The translations under genes were made by a program, and so were the position numbers. Below the pieces are notes generated by a model. That model was not told the DNA's origin, did not search any database, and saw nothing but the letters and a program-made list of their open reading frames with translations. Below, piece after piece: positions 23,640 to 34,372 of a stretch of 64,000 nt of DNA; within the stretch, counting starts at the first letter, position 1; every line of letters begins with the position of its first letter. This DNA comes from Molanna angustata. Lineage: Eukaryota > Arthropoda > Insecta > Trichoptera > Molannidae. The DNA lies in contig OY754981.1 in NCBI GenBank assembly GCA_963576475.1, positions 29,984,132 through 30,048,131 of the forward strand, written 5' to 3'.

Positions 23640-26593
23640 AAATATTATGGACAGTAAATATTTGTATGTTATTTATATTATTGAATTGTCAATTATATCA
23701 ATGAGACTTCATCGTACATATATTACAATTACACACTAGATAAATAATATGTAAATGTTATATGTGTAATTGTGATCACCTCACTTATAATTATTCATGT
23801 GTCGAATTGTTCATTTTTTGAGTGACGTTGTTTATGGAAGTAATTTATACTATATACATAATATTATGTCCTCACAATTATACTCGGGTCGCAATACAAA
23901 GACTAAAGTGTGTAATCTAAATCCGGGAGGAATCGATCCATAAACGTTATTATTTTAATTTGATCACGTCAATAATACTTACTGCCAAAGAATGTTTCTC
24001 ATGAATAATAATTAATAAATGTCTATTTAGATAAAACACCGAAGGATTATAATTTTGAATTAGAAATACCTTTTGAAATACAAAATACACATAAATAGTG
24101 TCTTGAGTGTTATTTTTTGGAGAAATTATGAGATACGTAAAGTCGTTCGTCAAAAACTCAAATTAACAGACAATTATACTAAACCATTGGGATTTATTTT
24201 ACTTAGATTTAGGATTTTTCAGTACTTACGAGCGGAAAAGTACAACATTGGTTTCACGATCCGCATAGAAACTACTCATATATTTATTAAGAGCGCTTTC
24301 ATTCATTCTAGTACATGTGACTGTTAAGCTGCGGTGCAATTGACTAAGAATGCAAGCCGAATTTCTTTGATTGAATTTCAATTAAAGAGCGGTCGGATCT
24401 CAAAGTATGAAATGAGATATGAACCATTAAGGTAATATATACTACATGACCATTGTATGTAAATGTATTCAGAAGCATCGGGCATTAATTAGATAGACCA
24501 ACAGATGTATCAAACTGGAGTCATTAGTGGATTAGTTCGGTCACACGGCACAGCTGTTATAGTTGCAAAGATCGATCAGCTGAGTGGGTGTCACTACCGC
24601 CCTCAGCATCTCCCTTCCTACCCGTCATACACACCCCACCCAACTCCCAACGTAGGTATATAGGCATATGTAGTGTCTTCCACCATTGCATACGGGAAGA
24701 AAATGATTGGCAGTAGAACACAACCTAGATTGAGTGGTGCCATTTTACTGCATGCGTTGAATAATTGCACAGCGCCCTGTTGTCATGTTTTAGGAATTTA
24801 ATTTTATTTTAATATGATGTTAATATGATTAACCATCAAGACTCAATTGGTTGATCGTTTGACGAATGAAACAAATATTCCAGCAAATACCTTGATTTCA
24901 GTTTTCAGACATATTATTATTCTTTTTAAATTAAACAGAAAAAAATATTTTAATACATTATAGCTTTATACAACGAAATTGTTCCAGTATAACTTGGACT
25001 AATAAGGACACATTGCTCAATATATTATTCGACGAATTTTTATCAATTATCATTTTCCACTTTTATTACAGTTTCATTACTATACATGATTTCTACACGA
25101 ATTTAGTGGAGAAATATTTACATTATCCAATAGAGCAATTTCAAGTTCGAAAACGAATTTCATAAAAAAATATTAATTTATTGTTTAATTAAAATGTGTA
25201 TTAGTAAAAGCAATAATATATATGTACTATCCTTATGTAAGTCAAATCAGCGGAGATTAAGTTTTGAAATATTGGAAATACTTTTTAAAAATCTATATAC
25301 AAAATCGGTTAACGTGTCTGGAACGTGGTGGGAAAGTTTATATAGAATTTTATTGCTGGCAATGAGAAATGGAATATCTATTATATACACAAGCAACACT
25401 ACGGACGGCAACTGCAAATACGGGAAGCTATTAAAACATTTTTCCGGGACACTCAAACGGACTTGTTCCGAATCGAATAGAAAGATACGATATATGCACA
25501 CTATATAGGTATGTATGTAGGTATATGGACAAAGCTCGGTTATTAAATATAATAAAACGTATTCGTCATCAACAAGATTCGTGAAGTAATAATTTTAAAC
25601 ACAACATAACCTTGATAATTGACCTATTATTTCTTTGTGATTTTTCATAATAATTGTGTACACATAATATTACAGCTGCTCACTGACTAATTAATACTCG
25701 CCTTCAAAATAATCATCGCATCAATGAGTTAATTGTTAAATTGTTCAAGAAAACAAAATAAAATGCGAAAAACGCAACCAACTCTTCAATTTGGGATTAT
25801 TCACCTATTTTGATATTCAATATTTTGTGTCATTTTACTATCTACTTTATATGTTCCTGAATAAATTACTTATATCCTGATTGTTTAAGAAATCCTTTGT
25901 TATTCTTTAAATATTCAATATACTCGATGTTTGCATGTATATTTATATTTTTTGTGACTAAACGATTTTGGAAAAAATGTTGCCAGTGGCTGATATAACA
26001 AAATACTAAAGAATTCGTTTTATACAGTGATATATTTTCTAGGTAGTTTATTTTTTGTTATATATATGATTTATAATAAACACATATAAGCATTATTTGG
26101 TGTTGTATTCAGGTTCAAATAAATTAAAATTTCATTACGTTCATGCTACTTTCATGCATCTTCTGCCAAGTCCCACATATTCATAAATTCCTCGTTTTAA
26201 GGATAATATTTCCTAAATGTATTTCATTACGTAATGGAGTGATTCCCGCGACAGTCCATCAAATAAAGTACCAATAAAGATCCCTTACATGGAAAAACTT
26301 AATCGATTGTCTCTTCGTACATTATTCAAATTAGTGAAAATAAATCAAAACGGATGTAATAAAAAGGGAAAATAGAAAACGAGAATAAGACTTGTACAAA
26401 CAGGGTGGGATTATAATTGGATTGGAATAACAAAGAGTAAAATAGTTTTCCGTTTCAACACTAAGTTGTTGATAGTTGGGAGAAAACTAAAAAAACGACG
26501 GCGAGAAAATACCTACAATTACCGTCCTATACATAGGTATCCACAGTGGAATAGTTTTTTAGTTGAATATAGACCAACTACGAACAACTGTCC
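23640..26593. other. AT-rich non-coding stretch
   Basis: Open frames up to about 104 codons (25194-25508, both strands) are AT-driven and show no motif. No repeat recognised. Confidence 0.4.
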
Positions 26594-26597
26594 TTAA
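26594..26597. other. TTAA flank, left
   Basis: TTAA before GAGGGTGACTGCTGCC; paired with 27290-27293. Confidence 0.6.
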
Positions 26598-27289
26598 GAG
26601 GGTGACTGCTGCCAACGTACCTATTTTTTCAATTTGAATTTGCATCATTACTACAAAACGAATCATTTTGAAAAAAATAACCTAGTTAGTTTGAATGTTA
26701 ATAAATAAAAATATACCTTAACTTTTTAATTATGTTCTGTATATATTCTTATTGTAGGAAAATAATAAGCATACCCCGATTTTCGACATTTATCTTAAAT
26801 TTCTAAAAAACTATAAGGTATATTATAGAGCATTATATTTTTTTATAAATTAAAGAAGATCAAAATATCTGGAAAAATACGATGTAACGTTGCATTAATG
26901 CATCAGGCTAAGTTAATAAACCAAAAAAACTTTTATTTCGCAATGGCGCTGAATGGAAAATAAATGTTTTTTAGGTTTATTTACTAAACCTGAAGCATTA
27001 ATGCAACGTCACATCATATTTTTCTAGATATTTTGTCTTCTTTAATTAAAAAAAAAATGTTGAACTACCTAAGCCTTATATTTTATAAAAAATATAAGAT
27101 AAACGTTGAAAATCGGGGTATGCCATTATTTTTCTACAAGAATTTATACAGAACATTATCAAAAAGTAAAGATATATTTTTCTTTATTAATACCCAAACT
27201 ATCTAAATTATTTTTACAAAACGATTTGATAAGAAATAATGATGGTATATCAAATTGAAAAATGGGGTCCGTTGGCAGCAGTCCCCCCC
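26598..27289. mobile_element. 692-bp long-armed foldback, piggyBac-type MITE
   Basis: Two arms of about 340 bp (26598-26939 and 26955-27289) are inverted copies of each other around a 15-bp loop. Both outer ends read G-rich then GACTGCTGCCAACG, and each is flanked by TTAA. Shared arm words include GCATACCCCGATTTTC, TCAATTTGA and GTTGCATTAATGC. The arms differ by many substitutions, so the insertion is not recent. TTAA target duplication is characteristic of piggyBac elements. It has no transposase frame and is probably a non-autonomous foldback. Confidence 0.8.
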
Positions 27290-27293
27290 TTAA
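27290..27293. other. TTAA flank, right
   Basis: TTAA after GCAGTCCCCCCC; duplicates the left flank. Confidence 0.6.
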
Positions 27294-28365
27294 AGACATA
27301 ACAAAACGCTATCTATATCCCTCTACTTGAGACAGGCAGAGACAACCCAGCGCCGCACTCCTGTTTATTGGCATACATTGTTCTTGATGTTCGTCTGCTA
27401 TTAAAACTGTGGTTAGACTATTGCATAATGTTAATTTTCATTCCATTTAAATAAGCTTGTCTATCATCTTATTATTTTCGTTCCTTATATAACCACACAT
27501 CGTCTTATTGCATAATCTTTTAAACGATATATTTCATGTGGAATTAATTGCACTTTCATATCCTTTCTGCAATGCCCATGACTTACTTGAACTTATCAAA
27601 GTCGACATTAAAATCATGTTGCGTAAAAATACAAAAGTTTTATAAAATATAGAATCCACATCAGTCTTTGTTATATCAAATAAGGTCATTCGTCGTCTCT
27701 CTCCGATGTAGCCTTTGTTACATTTTTGAATTGAATCTAGCTCATTATTCTGCTATAGATTCAGGTCGTTACGGAATTCCAGTAGGAATAAAAGTCCATA
27801 TATATTATACCCTCGCGTTTCTGATTTGAATGTGTCGTTTTCACTTGCCTTTAAACTATGACTGAACGTAGCATAAAAGATAAAGGAGACTTCTCTCGCT
27901 CCGAAATCTGGAAAACAAAGATTCGCCGGGAATAGAAGACGACGCAACGTACATATGTATATGTGCCAAGACAAATGGATTGGATTGCAGTTTTTGCATT
28001 AGCCTAAATACTCGCCACGCAACCAGATGCTTGGCGAACCAACGAGAGGGGAAAAAAAGGATTCTTCCAATTAGAAGAAAATTCCCACTGGGATTCCAAG
28101 AACTGATTGTAACGGAAATGATAACTGAATTATACTGTGGTAAAGGAAAATCCTAATTAAATTAATTTCCTTGGATTATTTTTACTACCTGTAAGTCTCA
28201 ATCAAGATTCTTATACATATAGGTACATAGTAATATACTATTCTCCTCATTATTTATCTATCCTCTTCGTTCCTTGCCATCTATCCTGTTTATTTCTTTA
28301 ATATTTTTTTTGTTGCAAATAAAGATATAATTTGCAACAATGCGATATTTATTAACTTTATGTAC
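27294..28365. other. non-coding stretch
   Basis: No gene or repeat recognised. Confidence 0.4.
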
Positions 28366-28425
28366 AATGGCAAGTTTATTGTCATAAGTCAATTTCTTCC
28401 AACCAACCAAAACTACGTGTGTTTA
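28366..28425 (+). repeat. dispersed 'GGCGAGTTTATT' repeat, copy 2
   Basis: GTACAATGGCAAGTTTATTG, then CAATTTCTTCCAACCAACCA. It matches the next copy 200 bp downstream. Confidence 0.6.
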
Positions 28426-28565
28426 AATCAAATGTGAGTCGAGATAGATACTCGTTTATGTTAATGTAAAATTGAATATTATTTTCTTTATATGTAGAAC
28501 TTGTACTCACCATCAATAAATAAAAATATACACCAATAAATATATAATTATTTAATTCATGTACA

Positions 28566-28635
28566 ATAATGTGTACAATGGCGGGTTTATTACCATAGGG
28601 CAATTTCTTTCAACCAACCAAAGCAACTCGAGGCC
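28566..28635 (+). repeat. dispersed 'GGCGAGTTTATT' repeat, copy 3
   Basis: GTACAATGGCGGGTTTATTA, then CAATTTCTTTCAACCAACCA. Same orientation as copy 2. Confidence 0.6.
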
Positions 28636-28774
28636 ATACATAGTGTAGAGGTAGGTACAATACATTTATCCCGGGATATTTTTTTGTCTTTGGAACCGTA
28701 TTTTTATCACTGTTGAGAATCGCAGCACTCGGGACTTGTATAAAGCGGGACTTGAAAAAAGTGATCTTAGTCTG

Positions 28775-28843
28775 TTATATATAATTTATGAAGCTTAGAT
28801 GACCAAGTGATTATATATAATTTATGAAGCTTAGATGACCAAG
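28775..28843. repeat. 36-bp tandem duplication
   Basis: A 33-bp word beginning TTATATATAATTTATGAAGC occurs at 28775-28807 and, without mismatch, at 28811-28843. Confidence 0.9.
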
Positions 28844-30457
28844 ACATGATCTTTGTATGTGACAAAATACCCAACGATTGAACAAGGAATGATATACCTA
28901 AAATGAGGTGCGATTAAGGCTTTCAAACGAATCTAAACAGTAAACTAGACAGTGTGATGGCCGATGAAGAGAATGAGGTTTAAAAAGGTTGGTACCCAAT
29001 CTGAAGATATATATTGTAAGAAAGAAATAATATACGTGTATTTGTTAAGGTCGTAAAAATAAAAATAGATACTTTGATGGGAAGTGGTAAAATAATTAAG
29101 TTGTACATCTAAAGAGTGTAGCGCCAAAGCTTAATCAAACCAAGATGTGGTAATTTATTTAGACCGTCTCATAGTTATCCATCGATGTCACACGGTGAAT
29201 TCCCCAAAGGCCATTTCATATAAGAACCGAGGATTGTTTTTATAATATGCTGTCACCCCATGACTGATATACAATGTTATAATGCCATCGCCTTTTTGTG
29301 TCTCGCAAGTGAAATTCGTTAGGGTGGGTTTAGTGTTTGAGCTACAATGTCTGTAGAATACAATATCCACACCCACGTTCCTAAGTTTTTTAAATTTAAA
29401 AGAAGGTCGAAAAAATGCAGGCAAGGAATACATACCTACATTGTGTAGAATCCGAAGAATTATTCTTAACAATAGATAAAATTGCAAGAATCTTCTAAAT
29501 GACAAATAAGCCGAGGAAAAAGATTACGTACATAAATCAAATATCAACAAAAATCATTTTTTTTATATTTTAAGTCATGGGCTGCCTTCCTTTACAATTA
29601 TCAGTAAACATAGGAGTCAACTGTATACAATGAAAATATGAGGTTATAGAGAAATTAAATGACTTATTCAGGTTATCGATTGTTTCGTCGTTTAGGGATT
29701 TTATTATCTGACACACATAGAAAGGCAGTATTTGCTTATTTTAGTTTGGTTTCAATCTTGGGGATTGGTTGTCAGCAAAGCGATACATCTATTCCTCCAC
29801 TCCGTGCGATCTTCAGCGACTCTCTTCAACTCTGTGTAAGGAGGTAAACTTCAAGTCCTCGCACACCTGTTCTAGATACTCATAAATGATGATTCATAGT
29901 ACCAATAAGAATTTGACATTTTATGAAATTGATCGTAATAAAATAATAACGGATACGTAAATATGTTACAAATGCAAATGTGAATATTATAAACTATAGT
30001 AAAATATTTAGAGTTCATGTTTATTTAGTCCCTTCGCTCTGGAAAAAGTAATATCGACGGATCCAAAGAAAATATGACAGCCGAGATATGTTAGAATATT
30101 ATGGGTCGATGAAAATGATACTTTCGTGTGTAAAATGTTCATGCAAAGATCGAGAGTAAATAAATTTACTATGTCTTTTAAGGTTTACGCTGAGACAATA
30201 AATTCAATGTTATTAATTATATTTCAACGTAGACGATGAGAAGATTGATTCAATGACAGCAATTTGCTAATATTTTAAACGGTATGATATTTTACAGTTT
30301 TCTGATGAGTTATATTACAACACCTCCACCAAAGATGTGTGCAGATTTGTAAATGAGGGACACGTTGCATGATACTTTGCATGCACTTATGTAGAATTTG
30401 ATAACAAGCTGGTGTATAACACTAACATTGTATAACAATGTATTATATAAATATATT
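28844..30457. other. AT-rich non-coding stretch
   Basis: Nothing recognised. The open frame at 29188-29505 (minus) has no motif. Confidence 0.4.
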
Positions 30458-30665
30458 GCCGATCGTTGAAGCGATGTGGTAAATCTTTTACATCCGTGCC
30501 AGCGTCCTGAGTTCGATCCCACGCAGATAATAAATTTATATAGAAAAAAACAATAGTTAGAAGAAATTGTTAATCGGTGATAGCTCGTCACTTTTACACG
30601 GTGCAAGAAAGTGTGCGTTTTAATAATAATTATATTTTTAATACAATCATTTTTAAATAAATAAT
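30458..30665 (+). mobile_element. tRNA-headed SINE
   Basis: An A-box-like TTGAAGCGATGTGG at 30466-30479 is followed by a B-box GAGTTCGATCCC at 30509-30520. The body then has GGTGATAGCTCGTCAC and TTTTACACGGTGCAAG, and the end is AAATAAATAATAAA. The head differs from that of the SINE at 14610-14945, so this is a second family. It ends exactly where the next repeat begins. Confidence 0.65.
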
Positions 30666-30800
30666 AAACACTTCCTTGCACCCTGCGCAATTGGCGAGTT
30701 TATTGCCACATGGAAATTTCTTCCAACTAGCCAATATTTCCAGCCCAGAGAAGCAATATTATTGTGAGAAATTAATTTATTTTTGTAAAAGGAATTTTTG
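30666..30800 (+). repeat. dispersed 'GGCGAGTTTATT' repeat, copy 4
   Basis: CTTCCTTGCACCCTGCGCAA, TTGGCGAGTTTATTGCC, ATTTCTTCCAACTAGCC, TTTCCAGCCCAGAGAAGC. The most complete copy of the family; same order as at 14390-14530. Confidence 0.7.
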
Positions 30801-31419
30801 TAAATGTTCTGATTTTTATTTAATTTTATTGGTGAGAGTGCACAGTACATGCATACAATTATCCAAATAAAAAAATATAAATTTTACATATGTATATGTA
30901 CTTACCTCAGACGTACTATACCCAAATATCAAAACTTACAATTTGATAACAAAATAATAAAGTGTTATTGATTGTGGAGTTGCGGATAATAAATTGTTGA
31001 AACTGTAAATAAATATATTAGTTTATAATTTGAGTTTTTTAAAAACACTGTTTATTCCAAATAAATAGGTAGAAATATTGTGGTTTGGTGATATTTGTGC
31101 AGAGCATATATGGTCGGAAATACATGGATATGTCAATAAATGATGGATTGAATTGTGGGTTTTGAACGACTATATTATGTATATAGAGTTTTATGTAGGT
31201 ACATGAAATAGTTTGGTTGACAAGTCAGTACCACATACATCTCCTCTTCCCACCAATAAAGATTCTCGTGCAACGAGAAAATTGAAAGGGATTATAGTAG
31301 GTAGGTACCTATATCATATTTCATACATCCATACGAGGCTTCATCGACAGGCCTCAGTATAAATAATAATATATTATAGGCGAAACGATTCAAAATATTT
31401 TAATTATAAAAAAATGAAC
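30801..31419. other. AT-rich non-coding stretch
   Basis: Nothing recognised. Confidence 0.4.
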
Positions 31420-31632
31420 ACGTTCAAAAAAGAACGGACTGAGGATTAATGCCAGCGAATCAAAGGTAATGGTGTAAAGAAGGGAGTGAAAACAGAACAG
31501 CGTGCCAAATAAAAGTAGAGAACGATTGGCTCGAGCAAGTCGACGAATGACGACGACAAAAAATGATGTCATAAAAATAATGAAGGTGATTGGCAATATG
31601 GTAAGAATGAATAAAGAGGGTCAAGGCATTAT
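31420..31632 (+). pseudogene. internally deleted LINE ORF2 fragment
   Basis: The plus strand reads GLRINASESKVMV, then frameshifted AC-K-VEN-WL-QVDE blocks, then KNDVIKIMKV and MVRMNKEGQG. These match the LINE at 43625-44910 (GLRMNASKSKTMV ... ENEWLKQVDEY ... KKDVITRMKV ... MGRMNEERLT) in the same order. About 100 codons that separate the VDE and K.DVI blocks there are missing here. It is a short, dead, deleted relative of that element in the opposite orientation. Confidence 0.65.
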
Positions 31633-32334
31633 GGTATGTATTTATGTATCTTTATCAGTTTAATATCTTTGCGGAATTCAGCGAAATGACGTTGTCAGAT
31701 CTGGCATGGGCAGTTCGTCTTTTAGGCAGGACTCGGAATACAAAAATGTCAGTAGGAAACATACTACAGAGGGCTACAATATTATTAGACTCATTAAAAA
31801 ATTAATACTGACCTTTGAAATAAAAGTACCTACTACATTTTCATAAGTTATGAACGTACCTATACTTATCATTTGAAAACATGTCAAATGAATAAACCTT
31901 GTCCATAATTAACTCAAAAATCTGTCTTCTAAACAATTATGTCTATATTCTTTTGTAAAGATCGCTTTGAAATTGTACAAATGATATAAAAAGTCAAAAA
32001 TAATATAAAATTAGGGAAAATCAGTGCTGATAATAATAAATACACGTTCATCACTAAAGAATAAGTATTTAAGTAATAAATATTTTTCTGCATTTGGCAC
32101 TCACACGACATACATTATGTTTCTCAAAAATTTTAACTAACTTTTTTAAGTCTAATATAGTGGCATGGCACTGTATATTGAAGAAGACAAGACCTACCAA
32201 ATAAGCAAGTAGATAAGTGAGTGAGTGGTTGTCAATATTTGTCCAACGAGTAACATGATAATATAATGTCATATGCCGATGTCGTGATTTCCTTTCCCTG
32301 AACCAATTATTATTGTTGGCATTATTATTATTAC
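31633..32334. other. non-coding stretch
   Basis: Nothing recognised. Confidence 0.4.
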
Positions 32335-32630
32335 CATCCATTTTCAAGTCAGTTCAGCTTGGTAAACATGTAAACTTTTCAATCAGAACCTTTTTAAAGT
32401 TTCGAGTAAACGAATCAGAGTTTCTTCAGTCGAAACAAGGACGATAAATTTCCATACAAAACAAATGTTTCGGCCTTCGTGGCTCAGTTTGTTAAATTTC
32501 TGATTCCTGAGTGGTCCCGGATTCGATTCCCGACGAAGATACAATTTTTAACAACTTGTTAGGTATTGGGTGTGTTTTAAATTAATATTTGACATAGTAC
32601 CTGTTAATTGTCTTAGAAACATTACAAAAA
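32335..32630 (+). mobile_element. tRNA-headed SINE with 5' extension, second copy
   Basis: The tRNA-like head begins CGGCCTTCGTGGCTCAG (A-box region). A B-box, GGATTCGATTCCC, follows at about 32520-32532. The tail has TTAATATTTGACATAGTACC and an A-rich end near 32625. The upstream ~130 bp match those upstream of the head in the 14.7-kb copy (AAACTTTTCAATCAGA, CTTCAGTCGAAACAAGGACG). It lies tail-to-tail with the 3' side of a LINE on the opposite strand. Confidence 0.7.
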
Positions 32631-32639
32631 ATAGTTGTC

Positions 32640-33470
32640 TTTTTTTTACATGTCTACGTAGGGGACACCAGCTATTAGGAATTGGGTCCATTTTAATCTT
32701 CCGAAGAAGCGCACTACGTAGCGTTGGGATGGGTTTGCAATCTAGAAAGAGTTTATTAATTCGGATTTTAAAAAGACCCGGGTTGTACGAAGGTGGAAAC
32801 ACAGAATTCGGAAGATCGTTCCACAGTCGGGCTGCTGTATTAATATAGGAGTTCGATAAGCGACTTGTTCGTATATGTTGAAGGTCCACTGTGAATGGGT
32901 GCTGCGATTGAGTAAAGCGACTGACTCTGTTGCGAGTGGGTGGAGGAGGGACCAAAGATGCAAGTTCTTCTGAGCAATTCCCGTGGTAGTATCTATAGAA
33001 TAAACTTAAAATACCGACTTTGCGTCTGTGTTCTAGTGATTGCAATCCATCAGTCAGTGATGGATCATCAATCAGATGTATAGCACGCCTTTGGACAGCG
33101 TCTAGGGTATTCAGTAGGTATTGGGGGGCGCCACTCCAGAGGTGACTACCATATTCAATAATTGGACGTATTTGCGCTTTGTAGAGTATACATAATCTGG
33201 GTCTTAGTAAAATATCTACGAGCTCTATATAGTACGCTCATTTTTTTGGAGGAGAGTTTCACCTTAGCTTCGATGGAGCCCCTGTAGTGTAATGGGTTCG
33301 TTATAGATACTCCAAGCAGGTCGATAGAGCTGCTGTAAGGTAGGGTGCTTCCGTTGAAAGACACTTGCTCATTGGGGTTTCTCTTCGCAGAAATTAGACA
33401 GGCTTGGGTTTTTGAGACGTTAAATGAAACAAAATTGAATTTTAAAAAATCATAGGAATTGGGTGTCAAA
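32640..33470 (-). pseudogene. 5'-truncated LINE, RT thumb and C-terminal domain (CR1/Jockey-like)
   Basis: On the minus strand the 5' part (33469-33155) reads FNVSKTQACLISAKRNP and SIDLLGVSITNPLHYRGSIE, the LG..I region that follows the RT palm, then ARRYFTKTQ. After a frameshift, the next block (33045 downward) reads SLEHRRKVGILSLFYRYYHG, then RLSNSYINTAARLWNDLP and FKIRINKLFLD. This block series is the usual C-terminus of one common insect CR1/Jockey-like group. The palm with its YADD box is missing, and a frameshift lies between about 33045 and 33155. The frame continues without a stop through the antisense strand of the adjoining SINE tail to 32548. Confidence 0.85.
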
Positions 33471-34147
33471 ATTTCGACTGATTAGAAAATGTATATCACA
33501 GAATGTATAAAAACATTAACAAGATAAATGTAATATAAAAATACGATTGTTTTTCTATAACCTATAGCAATCCGTATGAAAAAACATAATAAATGATTGT
33601 CTCGTCTTAAATAAAGAGTTTTTTATTTTTCACAAATGCTCGGTAATTTTTGGAAAATTTGAACAGTTGAAAATATTTGGAAAAAAAAAAATTTGAACAG
33701 ACATGTCCAGATATTCACAAGTTTATAATTATTGTATGGAAATGTATCTATAATATGGAATGTGAGTACTTTTCACGAATAAAGAATCTCGAAAACGTTT
33801 TTCATACGTGATACAACAAATACAAACATTCCCATTTAACAGAAACATTTTTGGTTTAATTCAAATTTTATATTAGTTTTGCTAAAAAAAAAACATTGCA
33901 AGATAATTTAAACTCAAAATGCTTCAAAAATTACCGAGTGCTCATGTCGTGTAAATTTTTATTTTCAGTTTAACATGTGAGCCACATATACGATTTTGGA
34001 TTGAAATAATAATCAATTTTAAATAAAGAAGAATGGAAAAAAAGTTAACGAGTGATAGGTGAATAACACCTTCGTCACTATTATAAATATTTCCGAAGTT
34101 AATAATTATCTGTCCTGAGAAAGAAACGGTCTCGTCAAAACTTTTGC
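33471..34147. other. AT-rich non-coding stretch
   Basis: Nothing recognised. Confidence 0.4.
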
Positions 34148-34218
34148 TATTCGTAAATCATCATCATCATTGGCACTACAGTCCGCTGCGGACCCTGGCC
34201 TCCTAAATATTCGTAAAT
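34148..34218 (-). mobile_element. 49-bp RTE 3'-end insertion with 11-bp TSD
   Basis: TATTCGTAAAT at 34148-34158 is repeated exactly at 34208-34218. Between them are (CAT)4 and TGGCACTACAGTCCGC...GGCCTCCT. A trinucleotide tail, (ATG)n on the minus strand, is the 3' signature of RTE elements and is shared with the larger copy at 36435. This is an extremely 5'-truncated retrotransposition event. Confidence 0.75.
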
Positions 34219-34299
34219 ACATAAAGTAAATAAATAAAAGTCAATGAATATGTGAGACTGAATAGATAATATTGAGGTTTGTGAGGAATATGGCAAAAT

Positions 34300-34372
34300 G
34301 TTATTGTGTGGGTGTTAAATAAATATGTATTTGACATACCTAGTACCTGTTAGTTGCCCGAGAAGGAATACA
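34300..34372 (+). repeat. SINE tail, truncated copy
   Basis: GGGTGTTAAATAAATATGTA, then TTTGACATACCTAGTACCTG, GTTAGTTGCCCGAGAAGGAAT and an A-rich end. No tRNA-like head. Confidence 0.65.

Noticed and set aside
25194..25508. 104-codon plus-strand frame and overlapping minus-strand frame
   Set aside because: AT-rich composition, no motif, and both strands are open over the same bases, as expected by chance.
30310..30690. 126-codon minus-strand frame
   Set aside because: It runs through the SINE at 30458-30665 and has no domain; a shadow of repeat sequence.
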